Positions 50,201 through 62,200 of a stretch of 64,000 nt of DNA are shown here, one piece after another (the stretch's first letter is position 1; each line of letters opens with the position of its first letter). Both the position numbers and the translations under genes were made by a program. The notes beneath the pieces are model-generated. The model ran no database searches, was not told the DNA's origin, and saw only the letters and a list, made by a program, of their open reading frames with translations. Source of the stretch: Tachypleus tridentatus (taxonomy: Eukaryota > Arthropoda > Merostomata > Xiphosura > Limulidae); NCBI RefSeq assembly GCF_004210375.1, contig NC_134835.1:73748447-73812446 (forward strand), written 5' to 3'.

Positions 50201-53200
50201 ACTGGTGTTTTATCATTTTCATATTGAACATGATCAGATATTAAATCTGAAAGCAGATTCTATCATAGTATTAACTTTAAATCAGTGAACAATGCTTAGT
50301 AACATATAACTATGACTGATATTTAGCAATGAAATTGATATTTACTGTAGTAGCACTTTAAACTTAAACTAATGGCATTGAGAAGTTGACAGACCATTAC
50401 AGATCAAGTACTATTGTGTAATAAATTCTTATACTCAACTAGTATCTAAGGATGGACACTGAGAAAACTTACTTTAGTTGCAACTGTAACTGAAGCTACA
50501 ATATTGGTTAAAACATTAATTGAAGCTGATAATTACAATTCAAAAATGTTAGTTTTAGAAATAGTAAGAGAAGACCCATTTTATAACAGTTTAAGTAAAA
50601 TGTAACATTCACTTTGATTAAATTAAAATCAATGAATTTGGTTTATATGCAATCAAATCTCTTTTTAGATTCATTGATTCATCTTTTGTTGTAAGTGTAG
50701 TAGTTCTTCCAAACAGAATATAGAGATTACACCTTTTATGAAAAAATAATCTTTCAGTTACACAAGTGCTTAGTGCAAAGATCATTAAATATCTCTTATG
50801 GCAAATAAGCAAATCTCTCAATGTGTGTTCTTTCATACTGTGTGGTTGTAATATAATTTGAGGTTTGAAATAACAGTTTGGAGCTTTAGTTTTGAAAGGC
50901 TTTACACTGAAGTTTTGTGATTTACAAGAAAAATGAATAATAATAGAAAAAAAAAAGGACTTTGTTAATTGTTGGGCTGAGCTGTTGTTGTCAGATATGC
51001 TTTCAATATGTAGCTGTGGAGAAAAGTATAATGTGAGAGTGTTTTATAAAAACTAAAAGTAGATGCATATAAATGTAAATTATGTTTAATGCTAAACTTC
51101 TTACATATTTGTGCAGGCCCAAGTTTTATAATACGTCAATTGATATTAACTTTATTTCAAAATAATAAAATACAGACATTCCTGTGAAACATGTTGGGCA
51201 ACATACATTGTTTGAACTATACACCCTCTATATATGTGGGCTTTAATGGACACATCTGTACCCTAGGTTTCCATATTCTGTAGTACTGCGTGCATGCACT
51301 GATGTAATGTCGAGATACATATCTGTTCCCAGGAAACAGAACACACATGACAACACGGGTTTCCAGGGTACACCGTACATATTGGTACACTTTGTGAATC
51401 TGAAGTTTTATAATTTACACCTTGTTAATGAAAAAACAAAATTGTGGTATACACTTTGAAGTTGTGGGTGTCATAAAATGTATGTTCAACTCCCACTGTT
51501 TGATTAGAGTAGCTCGCAAGTTAGTGGGTGACGTTGACTAGCTGTTTTCTTCTTTGTAGTTTTTTTACTTCAAAATTAGACTGCTAAAGCAGTTAGTCCT
51601 CAAATAATTTTATATAAAATTCAACTTGGAACAGTAACCTCGCTAAGAATTTGTAGACAGTGTATGAGACAAACAGTCTTGTATGCTGAAAATGTATAGA
51701 CAAATAATAACATCCAGACTGATATGTATGTAAAGTATGTATATACAAATTAGTGAGAATTTGTAGGTAAAGTGTTTGTTATGAATGAATTTTTGGGAAC
51801 TGAGACAGAATCATGTGATAGACAATTAGTTCATATGCACGATATTTGTTATAAGAAATAGCATTCAATAGGTACACATTGTTTATTTTTTATTTTGTCT
51901 TGTAGAAGGTTTCTATATTTATTGCAAAAATTAAAATATAAAGAAACAGTGTAGTTTTTTTATCCTTATGTTGTAGGAAGTTTTTCTGGATGATGATAAC
52001 ATATTTGTTACTTTCTTGTACTGCTAGTTAAAGTGAGCTTGTCAAAGATGTTTAAAACTTTTTTTATTTTATTATATGCATGTTGTTATATTTTCATTGT
52101 AAACTAAGTTGCACCTATTACTGCTAGATAAACATAAATCATCTTTTGTTTAGGAGTTTCAAGTTGCTGAGGACTTCAACAGAATGGCTCATCAGCGTAA
52201 TTATCTTGGTAATATTTTAAGTTTCCTTAGTTTAGTAATAAAACATTTGTTTCATCATAGCTCTTGTTTGCATGTAAAATTTCATGTTAACAATTCTAAA
52301 TCTCTGGCTACCTAATTTTGTTCCAGAGTTAAAGAAAAACACTTCATCCATTTTAAAATATGCAGGGATTGTTGAATATTAAAGTTCTATATTGCAGTGG
52401 CTTGATACAGTGTGTACTCTGCAGTGTACAAAAGTATTTGTTACATATTGAACTATAAATAATTTGTAAAGCTTATTATTATTGTCACTTGTGTACATTA
52501 GTTTAATTACATAATTATGTTTTTCATGTGATTTTGATGTGGTTTGTCACTTCTGCATCATTATAATTTTCTTTTTGCTGTTAGGAAAGTATCTTCTATA
52601 ATCTTGCACAAATTGAAAGAGGAATTGTTTGTTCCTTCTTGGTTATGATAACATTATACTTCTTGGTAAGAGCTGGATCTCTTTCATTTACCACATTTAA
52701 TTTTTGAATTGTTTGTAGTCTTCTTTGAGCTCCCATTACTTTGGGTCATAATCCAGAATCCAAATAGAATTTTTTTTAGGCACCTGAAGAAGTCTGTGTT
52801 TTTTGTGATGAAATGAAATCTTTAATTGGCATGTCCTTGGACTTTCTAATATTCAATTGGATGTGCTTTGAAGATTCATTTATCACTTCCATTTTATTTA
52901 ATGCTTTAACTATTGTCCGTTTTATATCTGTGGATGAAGTTGAGTCAGAAAATGACAAACCAATGAGTTTCTCATTGAGATATCATAAATGTTCTGTAAA
53001 GTTTTCAGACAGACTTTTTCATCTTCTTATATTCAAGAATACTTTGTAGGAAGTTGAGATCATTGCAACAAACAGAAATAACATCAGGACTCAAACAACA
53101 AAAATACAGTTTTCATGGAGTTCTTTTTTTGTAGCCATTGAGTGTAAAATATTCCATAAATATTCAAATCTTGAGAGTATATAATGCTTGGGCCATTTGT

Positions 53201-56200
53201 TGTGTCTCCATGAGGATGGATGCCACCAACAGAGTTGTAGTTAATTCAAGAAGTTCTCAATAATCATCTCCAGGGTCACTGACTTAGTTATCTTGTAGCA
53301 AACTCAGTGAAATCACACTTAACTTCTATGGCTTCTAATACTTTGTTATGATCAGCTGCAGGTTCAAAACCAAACTGGTCCATGTATTTCTAAGATTGCT
53401 GGAATAAATTTAAAATTGTAATATTTGGATTAGGGAAAAGGCATATACAGTCTTTAAAAACGTATGCTGGGATGTATTTTAAGATATAAGGCTGCCATGC
53501 CAAATACAGAAGATTCTTGTTTTAATTTTTTTTCTAAAAGCCCACATTCTTCATTTCTATGGCCAGTGTAACTTTGCTTTTGTGTCAAAGTATACTGTCT
53601 TTACTTGATCAATGACTACCCATTGTTTCAGTAAATATGCCACAGTGGATGGTTAGTTGCTTCACATCATGAGAGCAGGGACATCATCTGAAGGTTTTAT
53701 TCAGTGCATGTTGTCTTAGTTTTAAGTACCTTTAACCAACCCCCAAATGTTATTCAGTATGGATAAAATTTGGTGTGAATTTCTTATTTGTATATATTGG
53801 AACAACATGAGAGGATGAGAGTGTTATAAATCTAACTTCAAAAATGATGACCATTCAATTGCAATGGCATTAAATATTTTGTTGTTGTTGTTGTTAAACC
53901 TATGAAAAGCTACTGAATTAAATCATGTACATGGATTTTTAAAACTGTTTAGTAATTCATATTTTTTTTAATGTGCTATCACTTCTTGAAACCTTAAACA
54001 CATACACTACACATAATTTATTAGTAAGATTAACTACTTGTAGTTTTTGAAGATAAAGTTTATTAAAAACTTCAATTTACATTACATCTTTTTAGGTTCA
54101 AATCAAACTCCTCCAATTTTGTATTTCAACTCATAACTGAGAATCTTTACTCATTCATCCTGCTTATCCTTGAACAATCTGGGCCCTTGTAGTAGCACAA
54201 GTTTGTGTTCTATGTCTTATGTCTATCTCAAAACCTTCTCTTGCAGATCACTCATATCATCCTAGGAATTAATTACCTTTGATACATAGATTCATTCTCT
54301 TTTTTAGTTTTTATCCTCCATAGTTTTTGTTGTTGTTGTTAAAATATCTGTAGAGAAAGTTTCTTAAACAGGATACTTAAGATGATAAATTTATGTAAGT
54401 TTGTTTGATTTCATTAAATTTTAGATTGATTACAGTTCTATATAGAACTTTTCACTTTAACTTTTGAAAAACATTTCAAAAAAATAAGTTTTTATGCCCG
54501 CCTTATATTTTCATGATTTTGTTCTGTATCTCTGGATGAATTTAAGTCATTCTTGTTTGAGCAACAATGCTTCTTGCTCTGTGTCTAAACTTGTGTAACT
54601 GAATTTTCTGCTTTTTTGTTTATCTTTTTAATGTGTAAGAAAATTTTTTTCTGCAAAATTGCACATTTCTTTTTTTTCTTTCAATTTAGTGAATTCTACT
54701 ATAATTACTTAAAGTTAATCATAGTTTGTTGCTGAAGCCATGAAAAAATCAGCATAAAGATTTATTTCTCATTTCAGAAAACAGTACTGAGCAGTTAACA
54801 CAACTGTAATCATCTTTGACATCTCCATAAGAATGAGAATATATATTACAAAAATGCAGTAGTGTACCGTTACTGCCATGATTCAGTGTGATTGTTTTGG
54901 TTTGAATTGCCAAAGGTCTTCATGTCACAATTATAATGTTATGGCATAGGTTATAAAGAAGGAAATTGTGATAAAAGAAAAATTTACAAAGACTGTAAAA
55001 GTGGTCTCATCTAGAACTTTGTGGGGAAAAGTTTTATAAATTATTTTGTAAAAGAAAAGAAAGTGGGTGGGACATGTTTTTCAGCTCAGATGTTTTGTTT
55101 TTTTTATCTAGTACATTATCTTACCTCTTTCTCCCCAAATAGGTTTTCTTGACTCTCACTGACCTTTATCAGCACAGATTTTCAATGCACACCACAATCC
55201 TTCTACCTCCCATTTCTGCATATTCCCATGTAATTGATCATGAAGTATCTCTCCATTTGGAGTGATAATATTTATTCTTGCCCTCTTTTTAGGTTTAGAA
55301 AAAGACTCTCCAATTGCTCCTCTTTCTTTGTCATTGTTGTTGCTCATCACCATTGTTGTGGAATTATTTCTATCATCTGACAGTTTTATTCAAAACCTAC
55401 TGTTTCTTACTGTGCTTGTTTCCAGTTCGTATTATCCAAGTTTCAGCTATATTTGGTAACCCCTGAATGTCAATCAATATGGATAAAATTTGGTGTGATA
55501 CCACTCCTCTTGTAACCACTGCTCTCTTCACATCTGCACTTGTTATTCATGGGCATGTTGGTTTTTCCTCGTGTATTTGTCAGTAATTTCTGTTGTGCTA
55601 CTGATTTCCTTCTTTTTTACTTTTCATTTAAATGTTCATGCTTTTGTATTGTGAAAAGTTGCTTTTTAAAAATGTTTTCTTACTTTTGAGGTATGTTTGC
55701 TATTATATTGTGGATCCTGCTGTGGTAAGTGACACCTGACCAGGTATACTTTTTTTTTTGATAATCTAACCTGTCCATCCTGCAGCTATGCTTGATATCA
55801 GCTGCATTGTAGCCCTTCCCACTGTGGACCTGATATATAATTACAGATACCATCAAGTAGTGGCTGTTTACATTTCATACAATCACATTGCAGGTTTGTG
55901 TTATGCACACTGTAGAGATGGGATTATTCCATAGGTGTGCCACTAGTTCTCTTTAATGGTTATTTGCTTCACAAACATGTTCATCCTAGACCATACACTC
56001 ATTGGCTAACATGAGTAAAGTAAAGCAGACAGAGATTGCTACCCATCTCTTTTGTTCCATGATATTGAGTCTCTTTCTGTTAGGACTTAATGTACATTTC
56101 CTAATGCCATCCAGTTTTGATTTATTGACTCCTTTAGTGTGGTAGCTCTGCTTTTCAAAATGGGGGTGTTGTAGTCGTTTGTTTCACTTTCTCTGGTGAT

Positions 56201-59200
56201 GCTGTCCACTATGTTCTCCAAAATGCTTTTATCATCTTTTTTCTAGTGGAATATGGGAGTCCTTACTAGTTTCTAACCACTAGAGTGGTGGACAATGAAT
56301 CATACAACTCATTTGAGAGTAGAGCATGTGTTGCTGGCATATACCACTTCCTACTATGGACCTGAGGTACAATACCAGTGTTTAGTTGTGTAACTACACC
56401 ATATTCTTGTTGATATGTCTGACCAGTTATTTTTTCTTACTGTGGCATTTCTCCTTCTCATCATCATCTGGATGTACGTTCCTGGTGGGTCTGACTTTGG
56501 TTTTAATGGCCTGGTCATGATTAGTATTATGTATGGATGGTGTGACCCCCTTCCTACTATGACCCTTGATGTATGATTCCAGGTTTTAGTTGAAGCTTTC
56601 TGTAAAATTATGAATAAATATATATTTGCAGTTTACCCTTCAGCCTGAGTCATTCCTCCTCCCTGTCATCCTCTGCATGTACGTTCTTAGGGGATCTGGT
56701 ATTGGTTGAAGATAGCTAAGCTAGGTAAATCCTCACATGTGTGCTGGCTGGTATTCTTCCTCCTACTGTGGACTGGATGACAAATGGTCACTGTTGATTT
56801 GTTTTGGAATGGAGATACCTCCCAGGTTTACAGTACATCTTCCTATTGTCTGCTGGCTGTTTGTTCTAGGCAAACCTGTTGTTGGTTGTAGCTGGATGCA
56901 GCAAAGTTTCGTGCTTGTGTATGACAGTTATATCCTCCTACTGCAGATGGAAGTACTGTAACTATTTCCATCAGACTTTGTAACTGAGACATCATCTTGC
57001 TGGGGCTTTCCATCTTCCTACTGTTTGCTGGATGTCAATTCTTGGCAGATCTGGTGTTGATTGTGTTTGAAATGCATGCAAGTGGGGGTGGGGTTTGGTA
57101 TGAAAGCTTATCTTCCCTACCAGTTCCAAGTTTGAGGTGAAGTAGGTGATCCTTTATCTATTGAGAATATTGCATACTATTCAAGATATCACCACAAGAT
57201 TGAACTACCATTATGGTCTATTTCACCATAGCCATCTGACACCCTGGAAACCCATTTGGTGGTCATTCAAATTCTGGGATTCCTTTATTTTTCTCTACCT
57301 TTTATGTTCATGACATTGTCATCAAAGAGTGAAGAGTATGGCTGGATCAGATGTGGTTTCCCACCAAGGTGTGTTTTCTCTTATGGTTCCTCACATTCTG
57401 GTCTCTCTTTGGGTGATTCCTAGAAGGTGATTCTGTTTTTCTATTGACCTTGCACTAGTTAAATGTGAGATTCCATTTTCTGAGTAAGGTAAGGTCAATA
57501 CTCTATCAAAGTTAGCATTTTTGTTTATTGAAAATTTATTTCAAATGGGTACTTGCCTCCTCTCATATTTCCCTCCCAGACTCCCCACTTGAGTGGTGTA
57601 GGGCTTCTGACCAATCTCAAAGTAATTAGAGAGTGCAAATGTGAAGAGGGCACTGCATATTGCAGAAGCGAAAGCTGGCAGCATGCATAGAAAATTTGCA
57701 TTGATAGAGGGCAGTGCTTATCAAGAAAACATATTTCGTGATAAGAGGTAAGTATGTATTGGAAATACATTTTCATTGTGTAAGTAACATTTTGAATCAG
57801 TTTGTATAAATTCCTGCAGTTATTAAAGTTACAAATATTTACATGATTATTTCCTAAACTTAAAAATCTCGGGAAATTCTGGACCACAGTTTCTTAATTT
57901 CATGCACCTGAAGTAACTATTTGCATCATTTAGTTATTTCTTCTTATCCACTTTTGTCATTGTTATGTTAAAATTCTTAAAATGAAAGAACACTTCCAGA
58001 TATATAAAGTATGTATGGTGTATGTGAATAGCCAAAGTGTATCAAATCAACTTATTCTATGTTGTTACTGTTAAACATTTGTTTAAAAAGATTAAATGAT
58101 GGACAGATGCCTAGGCTTAAATTAATAAAACTACATTTGCAACTTTCTCCCCATCTTCTATTTTCCATTTGTTTTAAGATTAAAGGTTTCGGTTTTTTTG
58201 GGTGGGGTTTGTCTTCATATTCCTATTTTTTGTGGAGTGGTTTTCACGCTGTCTTGTGAGAACCAAACTGTGGGCCAAAGTGAATTTTTGAAACCTGTAT
58301 ATCACTGCAGATGTAATTAATCTGTAGATGTTATGCATTAATTGTTTTTTTGTTTCTTCAGGGTGGCCACAAAATTGGAAGAGTTGTGTAATTTAAAAAA
58401 AAAAAGGATACAATAGGAGGGAAATCTAACCTTAAAATGTAAAAAAAAAAAAAAATCAAGCAAAACTGTGACACTGTTATAAAATTTACATACACGTATA
58501 AATTTACCTGCTTAGCTATACTAATTATTGGTATATCTTATATAGAGCAAGTAATCTAGATTATACTTATTTTGTCAGGTAATAACTATCCAGTTCATTA
58601 TATTTAATGTCAGATCTATAAAACATCCTCTACTAATAAAAATTCAGCATTTTCATGCTTACAGTTTAGTTGCACTGTCTATGTTTGAAGATATTTCTGT
58701 AGTACTACAGCATGTGTTAAGTGTATCCAGGAGTTTTTATTATCTTTCATAACCAGATCAGAAGATTTTGTTAATTGTGGAAAATAATGGGAGAGAGTTG
58801 AAATATCAATTTTCTTCATGCAAGTATGTAGATTTGGAAAATCTGGAAGTTTTGTGGAAAAAATTTGGCAGAAAAAGTGTTTGGAGTTTTATATTTTGTC
58901 TTTTCTCCTTTTAAGAAAGTATTTAAAAATTACGTGTTTTTATACAAAACTTAACGGGTACACTACTGTCTGGATCTCTTGGCCCTCTTCACTCAACCTA
59001 GCCTGTCTCTTCTACAACACAGATTTTATTGATATTTTTAATATTATTTTCCATTCTAAAGACCCATTACACTTCCTGTACAGTGTCATTTTACCATTAA
59101 TTTGATGTATTGACCTGTTCTACTTAACAACTTAAGCTTACTTTCTTAATTGGGGTGGAAGGGAAATGAACATCTCTGAGTGCACCCTGGTTGTCTTGCA

Positions 59201-62200
59201 AGCCCCTTCATTTCTTGTAAGATATTAAACCAAAACTACTGCTAAGATAAACTGAACTAATAACAAAACTTAACGAATTGTTTACCTCTGTATCTTTCCC
59301 TTTGCCCAGAGTTAATCATGTGCTTAATAGATTCAAGGTGGTGGTTGGTTTTTCTGAGACTTGGTTAGTTAATATGTGATGCAAGGGGTACTTATTCAAA
59401 ATACATTTTTATGTAAAAATGTAATTTTCTAACACAATATGAAATTAACAAAATAATCTTGAAGGTATATTTCTGGAATTTAAACCAAAATTTATAATAA
59501 ATATTATAGATGCATAAATAATAGCATTCTGCCTCTAGCACATCAAGCTCGTGTGACTGGAGTTGTATTTTCACTAATCACTGAATGGGTACTAAGTGTG
59601 GGGCGTGACAAATATTTTCAGTGGCACTGTTCTGAATCTGGCCGAAGATTTGATGGTTTTCAGTGTAATGCTTGGTGTACAGCTCTTCAGTATCCTTTGT
59701 AACTGTTTTTATGAAAACTTAGAGATATTAAAATGAGATATTGGAATTTTTCTTTGTTTCCCAATGTGTTGGAAAGGTATGGTGGTGAAATGAATCTTCA
59801 GTAGTTTGGTTTACTGTAAAGTAATGTATGCTCATGATTCTTTTCTATTATAATTTGTGTATGAGTACATTGGAGCACAGTCTTTAAGTGAAATGTATAG
59901 AAAGTAGATAAACAAATAGTTCTAAAACTATCAAATACATTAATTGTAAATAGGTGATTTTATACATATATAATCAACAATATAGAACAACAATGCTGAT
60001 TTTAATATAAATAAAAACAAAACATAAAAAAAGACTCAAATATGAAAACCAATTTCTCTCACCTGTCTTTGTCATCATTGAAACTCGTAATAGGTAATGT
60101 CTGTGGCTAAAGCACCCAAATGCATTGGGAATATTCCATCTGTCACACAAGAACCAAATACCATTACCAAACAACCTAGCAGTTGAGAAGAACTGGTTAA
60201 GAGTTAGAGTTTCTGTTTGTACCCACAGTGTCTCAGTTCCTACCATCTGCAACCAGTTGTAAGAAGGCATTTACTCTTAATATTTAGATATAACCTTGAA
60301 GTACAATTAAACTACCCTAAATTTCTACAATGTAAGTCTCCCAACATCCACTCTTTTGTACAGGGTGTTTGGAAAGTCACTGTACAGTTTTGTATGTTAA
60401 TAAATATACAAGTGCAGTGATTTTCTGAACACCCTGTAGTTACAAAAATTAAAGCCCTTAAATAAAATGATGGAGGTTTGGAATTGTGTAGAAATGTAGG
60501 GTGGTTTATTTCTAGTATAAGAATGTTTTTGCCTTTTTGTACATCTTGTAAAAGAATGAATGTTAAGAGTTTTACATTGTGGAAATTTTGGATTTTATTT
60601 CTACTTTAAGGTTGTATTAAAATATTTATGGTAATAGAAATTCCCATACCTGGCTGCAGACAATGAAAGACTGTAAGAAATGTTGTTGGTTGAGATGTTC
60701 AGCTTCTAACCTTTTAACTGATTCTATTTAGTTCCTGGGTAGTTTGACATTACATTTATCACACAAACTAAAAATGACAATATTTCCAATACACTTGGAT
60801 GCTACAGAAATTATCTGTTAGGAGTTTTAGTGATAAAAACAAGGAATGATAATGGAACATGTTTGAGTTTTTGATGTTTTCATTTTATAGTAATGTACAG
60901 AAAATAGTATATTAAACTGAAAACCCCACATAAGATATGGCTAGTCTCTGTCTTATTGTAAGTATTTGTAAATTTTATGTATGTGTATTTATTTTCGCAT
61001 GTTAAAGCAATAGTTTAATCTTTTATGTAAAATAATAGTATTACCTATTACTTTTTAAATATTTTAACAATAAGTTCAGTATTTAACTTGTATAGAGCCA
61101 AGAAACTTTTGTTACTAGTCTGTAGATAGTTTTCAAAAAGCAAGTCCATAATAAACTCTTATTACAATTATGAAACACAGTATTGTGCAGACTTTAAGTT
61201 CAACGAAGAAATGATCTAGTAATGGACTATGTGCAGCTGAAATTGCAGAAATATTATACATGTTTCACAGGAGTTGAGAAGCTGCTTTTTGGAAAAAGTT
61301 ATTTAAAAATTAAAATGAGATAAGAGCTTATATTTATTGCTTGATTATATTATTTGTAATCTAGTGTGTGTGTGTGTATTCACACAAAGAGAGAGAGGTT
61401 TTATATTATCTCATTTATGTTTGTGGCTAATTCTTGTGTTTATTTAAAAAGAAAACCCCTCACAAAACATGAATTACAACTACCTTTTTTGTGTATCTTG
61501 AACTTTGTCAAATTACATAACATAGACTTTAACTATGTAATAGATTTGACACGCAGTCCAAATATGTTTTTATTGGAGACTACTCGGGACAGATAACTAT
61601 GTTGAAAATAGAAGCTTGTGGTTATAGACCAGTAACAACACTTAAAGGGCATTCAGGTTAGTTTGTTTAGATTAATTACACTTTTTGAAATTATTTGGAC
61701 TGTTTTGTCTTTTGAGAGAATAAATATACATTTACTCTTGACAAATATATATTTGTTATTGAAAATTCATTATTTTTCTTTTGTATGTATAACTGCTGTG
61801 TGTTTGTGTATGCACATCTGTACCAATAACACTGTCACTGTGAAAAAAACACCCAAAAATTGAGCCTTATAAAGGGGATATAATAGACACAAGTTCAGCA
61901 AGAAAGAAACAGTTGAGGCATCTTTGTAATCTCTTACTTGATTGTTAATACTAATACTGTAGTTTTTATGCAAAATTAGGGTTTCAAGACATTCCTGGGA
62001 CATGCTTTATGGAATTGAGTAATCAACTTGGATGTCACAATTGTTGAATTTTGACTATGGGGCCAACTCAAGGTTTTGATTTACTATGAAGTCCCCACTA
62101 TCTTGACTGAACTGAAAATACCACATCAAATAAATTGTTGTAACAATACTACTTTAATATTTTTTCTACTGCAATGCTTTTTAAAACTACCCACAGATAT

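Noticed and set aside
57525..57887. 120-codon minus-strand open stretch in intron 4
   Set aside because: It runs across the inverted repeat at 57530-57782 and shows no domain.
59974..60270. 98-codon minus-strand open stretch in intron 5
   Set aside because: No recognisable domain or splice context; an intronic chance frame is the simplest explanation.
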